Made by a program: the position numbers and the translations under genes. 64,000 bases of DNA from the NCBI GenBank assembly GCA_008973525.1, contig WACJ01000126.1, positions 3,038,001 to 3,102,000 of the forward strand, in the 5' to 3' direction. The notes beneath the pieces are model-generated. The model had not been told where the DNA came from, made no database searches, and saw only the letters and a list, made by a program, of their open reading frames with translations. Positions 1-10,740 of the stretch are shown here, piece after piece (the stretch's first letter is position 1; each line of letters begins with the position of its first letter). This DNA is from Stenopsyche tienmushanensis. Its lineage: Eukaryota > Arthropoda > Insecta > Trichoptera > Stenopsychidae.

Positions 1-1
1 G

Positions 2-165
2 CTAATAATGAGGCATTATTTTTAACCGTGTCTGTTTTTGCTGACACTCTTGATGGACGTATGTGAAAGAAACCACCTTATACATATTTAAGGGAATAAT
101 GGCGAAATGTACTATAGAGTCATGGATGGAAGGTTCACCTGCATCGTCTGGTCCATCTTTACGAC
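2..165 (-). other. candidate 3'-terminal or internal exon, unidentified
   Basis: On the minus strand a pyrimidine-rich run ends in TTATTCAG at about 166-173. A CTGAT branch-point-like motif lies roughly 30 bases upstream. After it the sequence is open for about 54 codons to a TAA/TAG at the window edge, with a mixed, non-low-complexity composition (..KDGPDDAGEPSIHDSIVHF..). I do not recognise the peptide. The signals are those of a normal insect 3' splice site, but such signals arise by chance in AT-rich DNA. It could equally be a decayed element, and no partner donor can be seen because the window ends here. Confidence 0.2.
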
Positions 166-202
166 CTGAATAACAAAAGAAAAAGTCGGCACAGATCAGC
201 AC

Positions 203-1293
203 TTTAGCTATAGAAGGTGTCGGCAGACGACGTACTGGTGGTTAAAATAGACCTCTAAGCAAGCATAGCTTTAACGTGTTACACTTTTTAAGCTTTTCGA
301 GAAGGTTTATCTTTCCATTTATTGCATTATTATAGTCCATATTCCTTATTTGATGAAACAATTCATATTGGATTTATCCATACAGGGCTTTAAAACAATC
401 ATAAATATAAGCGCCATCTTTTATATTAATGGCACAAACAATCTTAATATGGTACAACAATATAATAGAGTTTTACATTATAGAAAGAGTGTAGACAATA
501 TCGACTATCTAATATCGAAGATGTAACTGCTCTGAAAGACATTGATGACGATAATTTAGAAGAAGAATTGCGACAGTCTATTTGAATGCGTCATCATCAA
601 TCTCCGATTCGAAACATGCAGAAAAAACCCTTGCAGCCACTTTGAATCCCCAATGCTATGGGAAATGATCCTGTGGGACATTATATGGAAAGGACGAATG
701 AAGGGAAGTAGTGAAATATGCAGTCCGCAAACAAATAAAAAATGTATTTTATTCATCCCCCTTACCACGATCCCCAACTTGGGATATTTATCGTAAAGGA
801 TATTGGCATATTCTGTTCAATAAAAATGTTATTTCATTAATTTATTTTAGTTACTTGTGGATGATTTTTAGGGATGTATTATGAAGCAACATGGGGGACA
901 CCAAAGGGTTAAATTTCCATTAAAATCCTCGAATAAAACAAGTTTTAGCAGAATAAAGGCTCCTGTTTTGTCTTACCCAGATAACGCCCGCGTGCTTGAA
1001 ATAACTAGGTTAAATTGGGTTTGTCAGCTCGTTTCTATTCTTATATCAAACAATTGGGTATTATCTTATTGACAAAAAATGTACTAAAACTATTTTGATA
1101 CATAGCATTGGTATAGTTGATGTAGAAGCGAATCCGAGGTGCATTTTGGTGTCACAGGACTTCACTCTAGCCCGCCTTTGCGAGAAAAGGAGGGACTGGA
1201 CTCTGGACGGCCCTAGCTCTACAGGGGACTGTTATTTATTATTTTATGATGAGAATAGCTTTGAATCTATTAACATTCGAATGCAAATTATGA
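203..1293. other. AT-rich sequence, no gene seen
   Basis: No recognisable coding region, terminal repeat or RNA gene. Short open frames at 556-777 (minus) and 881-1072 (plus) resemble nothing known and have no splice or start context. Confidence 0.5.
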
Positions 1294-1592
1294 GAGTCAT
1301 TCAGAAAGTAAGGTTACAACATTTATGTAGGATCAAAAAATGCTTGGATTTAATTGAAATTCCAGGATACTTCACAAATATATTAAACTATTTTCGTTTC
1401 GAAGTTCCCGATGGATATTTGCAGTGGAATTGTTTTGTAAAGTCAAAAAAGGTTGACCACGCAGATATCGCACGGACTGGAAGTGGTGGGAGCGCGCGAT
1501 GATCTCTCCATCGGAAGAATTTACTGTGACCGAACACAATGGCCGACAAACACGCGGGACCAAACAAATTGACCGCTAAGATCCCTCAATAA
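1294..1592 (-). mobile_element. mariner family M1, internally deleted copy
   Basis: The left side begins with the M1 terminal repeat (ATTCAGAAAGTAAGGTTACA). It continues into the reverse complement of the transposase 3' end and 3' UTR seen in the copy ending near 62770 (TTTAATTGAAATTCCAGGATACTTC-like text). From about 1490 it jumps to the reverse complement of the M1 5' region, with the marker CAAAATGGCCGACAAACACG (here CACAATGG) and GGGACCAAACAAATTGACCG. The copy therefore lies in minus orientation and has lost nearly all of its transposase. The 5' terminal repeat is missing at the right end. The 135-codon plus-strand frame across it is accidental. Confidence 0.7.
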
Positions 1593-1604
1593 CCACTAGA
1601 TCAG

Positions 1605-1668
1605 CGCTTCTTAAACTTATTTAGTCCACGGACTCCCTCTTGAGATTTTTTTTTCGCGGACACTCTCT
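1605..1668 (+). mobile_element. possible hAT-type terminal fragment
   Basis: CAGCGCTTCTTAAACTTATT followed by a TCCACGGACTCCC segment resembles the CAGNGNTTCTTAAAC ends of non-autonomous hAT elements. I found no opposite end and no 8-bp duplication, so this is a weak assignment. Confidence 0.3.
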
Positions 1669-1679
1669 TGAACAAACTT

Positions 1680-1960
1680 TTTTATATATAAAATCTACTG
1701 TAAGTTAATTGTACTATACCTATATTATTTGAGAAAGTGCAAAAAATAAGTTGGCTAAGTTTTATCGCAATCGAATGAACGGTATGGCAGCGCATTAAAT
1801 ACGAACAAACAAACATTAATTTTCAGACTATGCCTATGTTACTCACGAAATCTTTAGCAATAAGTGGACGAAATTTTATTGCAATCCAATGAACGATAAG
1901 GCAGCGCATTTCGAACGAACAAAACCCAGTTCATTTTTATATATTAGATTAAGTAAAAAG
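1680..1960 (-). repeat. dimeric interspersed repeat D, minus copy
   Basis: Two related units of about 100 bp each contain GAATGAACGGTATGGCAGCG / CCAATGAACGATAAGGCAGC and an ACGAACAAA segment. The whole region matches 19196-19485 in reverse complement, including the flanking TACTGTAAGTTAATTRTACT stretch. A single unit recurs at 51636-51730. No coding capacity is convincing. The element class is unknown; a non-autonomous transposon or satellite-derived SINE-like unit is possible. Confidence 0.65.
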
Positions 1961-2279
1961 GTTCTAGTATTGAACGTAAGAAAGAAATAAACTATTTTTG
2001 AAGTGTGAAGTGTTTCCAAACTTATTGTCAGAAGTGCATGCATCTATTCCACATTATTTGTATCCTGTTGAATATCTCTATGCTTATCCAAAAATAAATC
2101 ATTTTACATATAGGTGAAAAATATTTTGCGACGCTAAGCTATGGCTTATTTGGAATGTGCCTATTTATGGAACTATTTGTGTGATGTAACGTTGTCACCG
2201 AGATAACTCAATTTAATACTGTAATTATTTCGCTTTCGAAAATTACACAGCCACCTTTGACATTTTTAAATGAAATTAA
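1961..2279. other. no feature seen
   Basis: AT-rich sequence without recognisable repeats or coding potential. Confidence 0.4.
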
Positions 2280-2790
2280 TGCGAAAATGTTGGATATTCT
2301 CGAGCATCAAATCAACGTCGGCCGAAGAGTGGCAAAGCAACTTGAAATACCGGGGATGAGAGGTTGTTAGCCCAGGGACGAGACTCACAGGTCGTTAATC
2401 AAGGCTTGCAGCTCGGGTGGAGGGCGGCGCCGATAATAGACCGACTTATTTTTCTAACCGTGGAAAGAAATTTGCGCCAAAGTAGGTTGGGGTAGATTGT
2501 AAAAAGGAAACGACGCCCGGGACTGATTAAAACATCGTTTGCAGGAAGGCTTCATCAGGAGATGGAAGAAGGCTGTCCGCCGTGCTACCTTCACTCACGA
2601 AGATTGACCATTAAAGATTGCGCTAATTGATGATGCTCTTACTCAAATCATAATTTAGCACCGAGCCCGATGAACTGTGGTGCTAAATTTTCGCAAAATT
2701 GAGTCAAATTGCTGCAGCATTAATTAAAATTTACCCTGCGGACTTAATAAAGCCGAAATCTTTTTTCGCATGAAATGAGTGAAATGGAGA
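2280..2790. other. repeat-free, GC-richer island (candidate conserved non-coding DNA)
   Basis: Composition changes sharply from the flanks, and none of the window's repeat families is present. Homeodomain-type cores (TTAATC, TAATTGATGA, ATTAATTAAAA) are interspersed with GC-rich blocks. All frames are broken at short intervals. This is typical of insect regulatory DNA, but that is an inference from appearance only. Confidence 0.3.
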
Positions 2791-2846
2791 GAGTATCTTG
2801 TGTCTCATCATACACTCGTATACCGATGGCAAAGTCATGCTATAAA

Positions 2847-3141
2847 GGTAGCGTTGGCGATTTACCATCCCCACGTAGTAGCGCTATTAACAACGACATC
2901 TTCCATCTCTCTTCAGATGAAATATGTTATTTTAACAGCGCCATCTGTTGTGGCCCTGCGGAGATAGTGCAGCTGCATACTGACCGATCGCTTCTTGCGC
3001 GTGCACTATTGCCGGTTGGGTAGTGACGCGCAGGAGATGGGAGTCGGGAGAGTCGACGGTTAGCCTTGGCTGCGGGAGGTCGTCCTTCCTGCAGCCAGAC
3101 CTCTCTCTCTCTCTCTATCTGTAGTGTGAAATTAATAGTTT
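2847..3141 (+). mobile_element. LTR fragment, hairpin-LTR family, subfamily L1
   Basis: It aligns by eye along its length with 5859-6175, 39433-39770 and the reverse complement of 25958-26205. The shared order is GTAGCG.TGGCGATTTACC, the ATCTTCCATCTCTCTTCAG block, TTTTAACAGCGCCATCT, ACCGATCGCTTCTTGCGCGT, TTGCCGGTTG, a stem-loop (3068-3096), a CT-rich run and a degenerate AATAAA (AATTAATAG). The stem-loop pairs GGCTGC with GCAGCC around a GGAGG...CCTTCC inner helix. No internal retrotransposon sequence follows, so it is a solo LTR or a truncated end. It lacks the 28-base insertion found in the copies at 39433 and 25958. Confidence 0.7.
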
Positions 3142-3194
3142 TTTTTTAGTTTATTAATTTAGTTTATTTTTATTGTATCGATCGGCTCTAATTT

Positions 3195-3265
3195 ATCAAT
3201 TTCATGTTTCGAATAATACATTATATTGTTACTAAAACTGAAGACACACGTGTGTATTGTTTATG
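3195..3265 (-). repeat. TTAA-MITE family fragment, minus
   Basis: GACACACGTGTGTATTGTTT and flanks are the reverse complement of the segment at 35985-36025 and related to 38145-38178. Only the middle part of the element is present. Confidence 0.5.
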
Positions 3266-3775
3266 TTTACGCGTAAGATTGAACGAATTTTGTAGAATGT
3301 GTAAAGATCAAATCCCAAAACATATCGTATTACAAAAATATGTTGATTGATTGTTAAAAACGTATAAGTGAGAGATCGGTCATTTACGTGTTGTATGACG
3401 AGTAATATACTAATACTTGAATTTAGTTATCAACAACATTATTTTAAATTCACATTACCTTTTACAATCACAAGAAAATGAATCACAGGAATATTACAAA
3501 AATCGAGGTTAATTTATCAACCAAAAAATAATTGATAATATTGTCCATGGCGTTGCTATAACTGCTATTTGCATTGTTATTGGCTACTAGTATAATATGG
3601 CGAAACTTTGATTAGATATTGCAAATGTTCATTGACCGCACAAGTAATAGATCTGCAAACTCTGTGTTTCAGCTATCTTCAATATTCTAAGTAGTATTGC
3701 ATTGGATTAATTCATACCGACTATTATTGCTATGAATATAATCTTTAGTTAGCTTAATGACTATAGTCAGTAGTA

Positions 3776-4044
3776 TTAACTATTTGAGTAGAGAGCTAAT
3801 TTTAAATCATCATAAACTTAGATGAAAAAAAATCTCATTCGGATCATCATTTAGTCGAAAAATTTAGATTGTTGATCTATACAATTGTACAATATACGTA
3901 AGATATAATACTCTGTTTCTTTCCGATTAAATAATCTCCGAGATCAACGTGCCCTCTTTCTCCAAACTCAACGTGCAAGACTCTCTTTCCGTCGATCCAT
4001 CCAATTCGATCGCAAATACGCGACTGTACTGTTCAAAAGGTTCA
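3776..4044 (+). mobile_element. TTAA-flanked MITE (piggyBac-like), nearly complete
   Basis: It begins TTAACTATTTGAGTAGAGAG, matching the start of the complete copy at 44431. It runs through the shared CTCAACGTGCAAGA and TTCGATCGCAAATACGCG blocks and ends TTCAAAAGGTTCA, where the terminal TTAA has mutated. The short frame at 3949-4134 is incidental. Confidence 0.6.
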
Positions 4045-5204
4045 TCTATGAGCATGTCTTTTTTGGATAATCTTGAACCAATGAATAACAAAAATAGATA
4101 TTTCCATAATATAATGCTACTTGCTAGGGTGTAAATTGATCAAACACTCCCTCCCCTAACATAGACAGATTACAATCTGATCGCTTACACATATATGTTT
4201 TCTTGAATAATTTGCCATTTTAGGAGTACACATTTCAGAAATAAATTTGTGGCCGTTTTTCTGTAAGATTTGTTTTCAAGAAACATTCACAATATCGTCC
4301 AATAGACCAAAAAAATATATTGAGTGCCTTTTGAAATATTACAAGCCATAAATGAAATCAATGGTCCGAAATGTAGGATTCATCCCACGGATACATCTAT
4401 TTATTCTACCCACAATTCAGATAAGAACCAATTTCCTGAGTACCGTATGTATGCCAGTAAGGACGCTCCATCGTCCGGCATGACACGAAAATGAAAACGA
4501 CGAGCATCAATCTTCATTGACTCGGCCAGAATTATTTTTAATACTCTTAATTCCACCGTCAAGAGCGGAATTTGCCATGCATAAATCAGATTTAATTAAA
4601 TCAAGACATATTACAATAGAACATCGTATGAATGATCGTTATGATTCTATTATGCGGAACGTGAAAGCTTTTTGCATAGAGTACCTGATTACGGATGAAA
4701 TTCGAGAGACGGCTGAAGGACATTAATAAAGTAACCCGACTCTTTGGTTGAGATCGACATTGTGAATGAACCTTTTCCGGTTAGTAACGAGAAAAATGTC
4801 AAAATCCTCCAGGTTTTTTTAGAGTCCTTTTATTGTCGTAACGTCGGCGTTTTTCCATATTACAATAAAAAAAATATCATAGTTGGCTTTTACGGCTACT
4901 CAAATAAAGGATCGCTTGAAAAATGTTCCCCTTAAAAAAAGGGTTACAAAGTGTACTTTCTGAAAATTTAACCACAAAATTTTTGATTGCATAACACATC
5001 ATTCAATAAATTCGAAGACTTTTTTTACTTTTAAATTTTTTCTTGTTCATTTGGGTTCGTTTTTCATAATCCCGTCAAAAAAAGTCTTATCTTATTTATG
5101 AATCATGTAAATAATAAAGAAATATTACTTTGAGAGAGGGAACCGAATCATAATTGTCTACTTAGGGCAACACCAAGATAGGTGTCTTGATATGTATCCT
5201 AATT
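4045..5204. other. no gene recognised
   Basis: Mostly AT-rich. From about 4500 to 4730 the composition is more balanced. A 69-codon frame (4517-4726, plus) contains a plausible-looking stretch (HITIEHRMNDRYDSIMRNVK) but has no recognisable family or splice context. Confidence 0.3.
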
Positions 5205-5290
5205 AGTAGGATATGATTATCTTTAAGAAAGAGAGACCCGACTGCGAGACTTCGAACACGAACTTCTTCTTGGAGACGACGAAGAGATGA
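5205..5290 (-). repeat. repeat family C fragment, minus
   Basis: The reverse complement contains GAAGTCTCGCAGTCGGGTCT. This matches the GTCTCGCAGTTG core at 24950-24980 and 62885-62905 (plus) and at 49805-49830 (minus). The family is probably another LTR, because its plus copies run into AATAAATATCT. Confidence 0.45.
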
Positions 5291-5694
5291 CGTCGTCTCC
5301 CAATATACCCCGAATATATACAATAAAAAAAATAACATAATAGAAAAATAACAAAACGATGTTCTGATATAGATAAACTACTCAAAATAATGAAATACAT
5401 AATGAACACAGCTCTTCGACATACACACGATCGTCACCATATGGTAACGTTAAATAATATTTCATGCCATCTATTAATGTATTCTATATACACACGGGGC
5501 TCGTATAACGCGGTTTTGATATAAGAAGGTCGTTGAATTGTGGCATATTCTTGTCACACATTTTATGTACATGATTTAGAACATTTTTTTTATTTACAGA
5601 AAATGATGCCGTAAGGAATTAACAAAACATTTTGGCCCTTTATCACGAAATACGTAAAGATTTATACGACAAAAAAAGACGATCCCTTTTATCA

Positions 5695-5722
5695 AATAAA
5701 CAAAATGGCCGACAAACACGTT
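5695..5722 (-). mobile_element. mariner M1 fragment
   Basis: AACAAAATGGCCGACAAACA is identical to the M1 5' region marker seen at 1530, 28180 and 29900. Confidence 0.5.
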
Positions 5723-5834
5723 ATGTCATCATCATCTAGGTGGCCCGCTGGGTGAGTGTTGTAAATGAAACTCTGAGGTCATGCTCCATTCAATATTGAG
5801 CCCAGTTCTGCAGTGGACTGTTTGTAGCTATACT

Positions 5835-5849
5835 ATGATGATGATGATG
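5835..5849. repeat. (ATG)5 microsatellite
   Basis: Five perfect ATG units just upstream of the LTR that starts at 5859. Confidence 0.8.
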
Positions 5850-5858
5850 ATATATCAT

Positions 5859-6175
5859 TGTAGCGTGGGCGATTTACCATCCCTACGTATAGCGTTGTTA
5901 GCAGCGACATCTTATATCTCTCTTCAGGTGCAATGTGTTATTTTAACAGCGCCATCTCTTGTGGCCCTGTGGAGACATTGCATCTGCTTACCGACCGATC
6001 GCTTCTTGCACGTGCACCGTTGCCGGTTGGGTAGTGACGCGCAGGAAGCGGGAGTCGTAGGTTGGCCTTGGCTGCGGGAGGTTGTCCTTCATGCAGCCAG
6101 ACCTCTCTTTCTCTCTATCTGTCGTGCGGAATAAATAGCTATCTTGTAAAGAGAGTCTTTCCATTCGACGCCCTT
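5859..6175 (+). mobile_element. LTR, hairpin-LTR family, subfamily L1
   Basis: It starts TGTAGCGTGGGCGATTTACC and follows the same block order as 2847-3141. The stem-loop at 6070-6098 (GGCTGCGGGAGG...GCAGCC) is followed by a CT-rich run and GAATAAATAG, a good polyadenylation signal. The U5-like text after it (GAGAGTCTTTCCATTCGACG) also follows AATAAA in the copies at 15210, 49520 and 57500, which ties all of these to one family. The 3' boundary is uncertain. A GC-rich, CpG-containing stretch continues to about 6480 and may be the rest of U5 or an untranslated leader. Two antiparallel frames here (5988-6323 minus, 6062-6307 plus) are by-products of that composition. Confidence 0.7.
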
Positions 6176-6500
6176 TGTATTCCCATCCCTTCAAAAAGAT
6201 TAAATACCCTGTTGCGTTTGACCCCTCGCCGTCTCCAGGGGTCCACAATCTTCGTCCCAGCTGCTTCACGAAGACCACCACGAGGGGCGTCTCGAGTCGC
6301 GGGGTAGTCCGGTAGCTAGACACGCCTGCGCGTCTCTCATCTTAGCCTGAAGAGCATCGACGAGAAAGGTGGAGGCATCCGCTCTTCAGTAGCGACGGGG
6401 CTCCGCAGTCCCGAAACGAACTCGCAGCATACGCGACGGAGATTCGTATTTTATCTCAGTGGGCGATTCTTTATCTCCTACCGCTCATTCGAATAAACTG
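6176..6500. other. GC-rich segment after LTR, possible U5/leader
   Basis: It is much richer in GC and CpG than its surroundings and follows the L1 LTR directly. No gag-like translation is evident. A second AATAAA lies at about 6492. Confidence 0.3.
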
Positions 6501-6959
6501 AAAAGGAGGAATCCTCAAAAAGAGAGGGACACAATTAAAACATTATGAACTTTAAATACTCAATTTTTTTTATCATTTGTGATACGGCGATCACGATGAT
6601 GTGAATATAGTGCGAAATTAACACATGGTGGAAAATGAAGTTTGCACGACCAACAATTAACACGACCAGTCAGCAAGTCTCCCCAAAATGAATAGAACGA
6701 TCGTTCGTCCTGCAACCCTCAGGATCTACCCCAGCGAGTGCAAAGTTTGAACAATATTAAAATCGATAATTAATTGCGAAATATTCCCACGTCCCTAATT
6801 TCCTAATTTAAAAAAAATGCTCTTTTATGTTCGTAAAATCTTATTTATAATTATTTTGATACAAATGTGGTTCCTAATCATGGAACAACTCTCATGATGT
6901 ATGAATGTAAATTTATTTAAAAAAGTATAGCAATATTCAAAAATTTAATTTAAGCTACC

Positions 6960-7560
6960 AACTACACTATTTATTGCCAAATTGGGGGTGTATTTTCAAT
7001 CTTTTTTCTAAAGGGTAATAATCTGCCGCTTTTTTGTCTTGGATGTCTAGCACAGCTCTGGGTACAAGCCGAGTGTTTATATTTATTAGTTGCCTTTTCC
7101 ATTGGCATTTTTTACGTCTCCAGGTAACACCCCGAGCGTGGAAAAATGCCGTTACCAAGTTGGAAACAAGCCGGGAGAGCTGTTAGGGCAAATTGGCCAA
7201 GTTACCTTCGCGAAAAATTCGACATCCCTCCCCTCCCCCCGAAGACAGAGTGGCGGTGGTAGGTTTTTTGCAGCCGCGCTATAAATTAATTAAACTGCTG
7301 TTAAAAGTTAATCTTACCACCACAATTGCTCACGGGTGAGCAGACAGAAGACGGGGGTGGTTATTAATAAGTTTCAGGTCCTAACTTTGAAAGGCAACTT
7401 GCTGCATAATTAATAACTCGACCGAAACAGGCGCCGGAGCCGGAGTGATACAATTTTTCCGACGTCCAATATCGATCGCCAATCCGGAGCGATCGTATCA
7501 ATTTAATATTTTATGCGAATGCCCGTTCGGGAGAATTTATACTTATTTCAAAGGGCGGCT
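6960..7560. other. repeat-free island (candidate conserved non-coding DNA)
   Basis: Balanced composition with no repeat family. Many TAATTA/ATTAAT cores occur in ordered GC-rich context (7270-7560), for example TTAATAACTCGACCGAAACA and CGATCGCCAATCCGGAGCG. No long frame exists. This is a regulatory candidate by appearance only. Confidence 0.3.
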
Positions 7561-7729
7561 CAAATATGGTACTCATGTGTGAACAGGCATGGGATGAATT
7601 TAGGCTAAATTTGTTGATACATTTTGAATGCTTTTGAAGTTATTATTTCATCATTTTACAAAAGAAACTTGACTCTGATATATATGGAACGAAAAAGTCA
7701 AAATAAGCTCATCATGAGACCACTAATAC

Positions 7730-8145
7730 CCCATACCTAATGGTTTTCAACCGGATACGAGCCAAATTCTATTAAAAATTTACTATTTATTTTATCGTTC
7801 AAATGTTGTATTCCTTTATAGAAATACAAGTGATTCTTTATGTTCTTAAAACTTGCTCGGAAATTTAATTCAAATGTGACATCAAAATAAAAGAGACGTA
7901 AATGTAATGTTTGAAATAATTATTTGAATAAATAATACTATTATATATTTGAGAATATTTAAACGTGTAGGGGTACCTTTACAGTACAAACTATTCATCG
8001 ATGTATGAGTATATGATGAGATGCATGTCACCCATCTCTGTCTACGATTCACTAATATCCGCAATCAATGTGCAAGAATGCTCTTTCTGTATGAACAGAG
8101 TTCGATCGCATATATGAGCGATTACTCATCAACAGGTTATACTTT
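7730..8145 (+). repeat. TTAA-MITE family, 3' portion
   Basis: Shared blocks run in order: CCATACCTAATGGTTTTCAA, TTTGAGAATATTTAAACGTG, TAGGGGTACCTTTACAG, CATCGATGTATGAG, CGATCGCATATATGAGCG, and the end ACTCATCAACAGGTTA. The same order is seen at 13365-13545, 35930-36460, 38185-38324 and 54160-54260. Confidence 0.6.
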
Positions 8146-8764
8146 ATACTCATAAATTAATGCTCACTGGTGACATAGCATAAGTTTGTCGAATAAAAAG
8201 TCTTTATCATACTGAAAACAATATTTTATTGATAATTTGTGTTGTTAATATTTAGTAATTATGTCCATTCGGTTCTACTAAGTGCGTGTCTATTTTATTT
8301 TATAGACACTTGAGTTAGGCCTCCATTTTCACTAATTTTCACGATTTTCTAAAAAGTTATGATATTCTAGAAAATTCAAGTTTTTTGTCCTAATTCACCA
8401 ACCCATAGCGTTATTTATTGGGTTCATCAATCTATGAAATTATAATTTGGTATAAATCAATAATAGTAAATTCGATGTTGAAAAATGGTTAATATGAGTT
8501 ATACTCACTGATTGGATCACACATGCACCGTACGTGCGCATTAATGCCATGGTAGCATATTTACACTCATTACCATGCATTTACTCTCAAGCATATACAT
8601 CAAAATTCCATTGTAAATATCATTTTTTTTTTAAATTTGAATTCTTGATCCATCAGAAGCATTTTATACATAAAATAACAGATATTGCTACCTACATTTA
8701 TTTAGGATATTTTCAATATTTCACAATACTGATGCAATTACTTTTACTTTTTTTTTCATCAATT

Positions 8765-9000
8765 GTTACGTCCCGGAGGCGCCGCCGACTCCGCGAAACC
8801 CCGGTTCGTAGCCTTCGCCGCCGTCACGGCTACCAACCGCGACGTTCTTTGGTCTCAAAGACCGCACGGCGGGATCACGCGCAGCACCGGAGTGCTCCGC
8901 ACTAACCGGAGGGCCGATCCACTTATTCGCCAGTTCATCCGCGCGGGTCCGACGACAAAACATTTTGGTCCACCGAACATCAATAAAATTTGTCCATTTA
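8765..9000 (+). other. GC-rich segment starting TGTTACGTCCC, possible LTR start
   Basis: TGTTACGTCCCGGAGGCGCC has the look of the 5' end of an insect gypsy-type LTR, and the GC and CpG content rises abruptly. About 700 bases further on lie AATAAA (about 9472) and a 9483-9746 segment of similar composition, which would fit R-U5. No internal region or second LTR is visible. A minus-strand 91-codon frame spans it but has no recognisable domain. Confidence 0.3.
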
Positions 9001-9220
9001 GAGAACAGCCAAAGTTGGAAAGTTACAAATCCAAAAAGCATTGTTCATGCCCCCCCCCCCATCAAAGAAGTGTGACCTGGAAAAAAATCCTGGGCAAATT
9101 GTAAGCCTTTATGTTTTGGATTTTCCATGTTTAAGAAGAGATTTCTGCAAAGAAGTACTGATACTTGAATGATGACGCCACTCTCGACCTTCTATGAAAT
9201 ATCATCATGTCATCGGCGAA

Positions 9221-9299
9221 CTATCAAAACAGCAGCAGACTGTCAAAATAGCGGCAGGTTGACAAAAGAGCGGCGGCTTTTCAAAAAAGAACCCGGCGG
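9221..9299 (+). repeat. imperfect tandem repeat, 19-bp period
   Basis: Units at 9221, 9240 and 9259 are CTATCAAAACAGCAGCAGA, CTGTCAAAATAGCGGCAGG and TTGACAAAAGAGCGGCGGC. A fourth, 22-bp unit starts at 9278 and a partial fifth (TGATCAAAGCGAG) at 9300. It sits inside the possible LTR described at 8765. Confidence 0.8.
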
Positions 9300-9482
9300 T
9301 GATCAAAGCGAGTAATTAAGCTTAATTATCAAAACAAATAACTACCAAAGCAAACGACAGGATTTTGCAACGCAATATAAGATATTAAGTCTAATAATAA
9401 TAAGGTGGAGATAATTATCCGCTTGCTCCGTATCACGAACGCTTGCTTACTTGCCTCTATGGTCTAATTGAATAAATAAGTT

Positions 9483-9746
9483 GTGTCTATTGCTCGACAT
9501 TTTATTGATCACCTGCAGCACCTGCCTTATTTCGACTTCTATCGCCGAGCGAACGAAATCATAAACGTTTTCCGTCGTTCATCGCAGCCGACTCGTAGGT
9601 TGGGACCATCGTTACGGATTACGCCGCGATTGATCTCAATCGATCACGAATCGTGCCGAGATGCTCTCAACAGTAGGTTTGCGTGCGAACAACGCGAGCT
9701 TCAAGTCGTAACGACGAAGATAGCCACCTTCGTCGAATTTAATTAA
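9483..9746 (+). other. GC-richer segment with 87-codon open frame, unidentified
   Basis: An open frame of mixed composition (..RRLGPSLRITPRLISIDHES..) follows an AATAAATAAG. I see no domain. It may be U5/leader sequence of the possible LTR rather than a gene. Confidence 0.2.
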
Positions 9747-10179
9747 ATGGCATTAAAAAAACAGAAAAAAATATTTTCATATGGCACACATTAAATTCAC
9801 TAAAATAAAATGTAACACAAATAACTTCTAATGACGATATTTAAGCCATCATTGTGAGTCTCATGTACCAGTAATTTAATACTCCTTCTAAACCCTTCAT
9901 ACATCGTAATTGGTAAAAGTTCAACATTAATTTAAAATGATGACTTTGAAAAAATAAAAAAAATTTATCTGGAGTACAAATGATTTGATAATAATACTTT
10001 TTATTTTTTTATTTGAAATATGAATCTATAAATGCCAAGTTGTACCCAATTTCACAGAAAAGGCTTTTATTATTATTCCATTAATTGTTGACCTCGCCTT
10101 AGTCACGCACATTTAGTAGGATTAATATACACTTTATCACACGACTCACCCACAGGTTTTTTTTTGGATTGCTTATCTA
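9747..10179. other. AT-rich, no feature seen
   Basis: Low-complexity A/T runs with no recognisable repeat family. Confidence 0.4.
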
Positions 10180-10560
10180 GAGGCGGTATTGTCCGACCAT
10201 GACCGAAAGTCTGGTTACAAGGGCGTAAGTAGTTGCAGGAGCATTACGTGACTGGGTGGTGAAGTTTTTTGCCCGGCAGACTTATCTCCGCAATAAGCCG
10301 GCAGAGTTAAAGGTGCGAGAGATAATGGCAGTACGCTTGCTGGAGGCTGAATTTAAATTTCCTGGTCTTCTGCCAAAAACCGTTCGGAGGAAACCACCCG
10401 AAATAAAATCGGGATTCTCTAGTGCTCCCTTTGTTGGCATCTGCTCCAGGCGCGCATGGAAATTAATTGTCATCATGATCCATTTAACGCGTGACGATTG
10501 CTAATATGACAACCGGCAGTGGGAACCAGCGGGGTCTATCTTTTCGCGATGCTTAAAACA
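10180..10560. other. repeat-free island
   Basis: Balanced composition, with overlapping antiparallel frames (10256-10504 plus, 10282-10476 minus) of which neither is recognisable. TTAATTGTCATCATGATCCA near 10465 resembles conserved homeodomain-type clusters. Confidence 0.3.
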
Positions 10561-10639
10561 ATTTTATTTAGAAAATACTTCATAAATCTACTTTGGGATA
10601 GTATGGATTAATAAAAAAAATAGTGCATGTCGGGAAATA

Positions 10640-10740
10640 AAAACGAAGAGTCGACCGATAGTCTTGGCCGCGAGAAGATATGTTCTTCCCGTCGGCTTGC
10701 TTGTTGTTTCGTAGCAAATCCTTCTCCGAGCTAATTAATA
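10640..10740 (+). repeat. hairpin-LTR family fragment
   Basis: GAGTCGACCGATAGTCTTGG followed by an imperfect hairpin GGCCGCGAGAAGATATGTTC/TTCCCGTCGGC (10666-10696). This is the same arrangement as the copies at 33405 and 15139, but no AATAAA is left. Confidence 0.5.

Noticed and set aside
3100..3120. (CT)n as an independent microsatellite
   Set aside because: It is a constant part of the LTR family between the hairpin and AATAAA.
5781..6323. 117- and 111-codon antiparallel frames as genes
   Set aside because: Both lie inside the LTR and its GC-rich continuation, and homologous LTR copies do not keep the frames.
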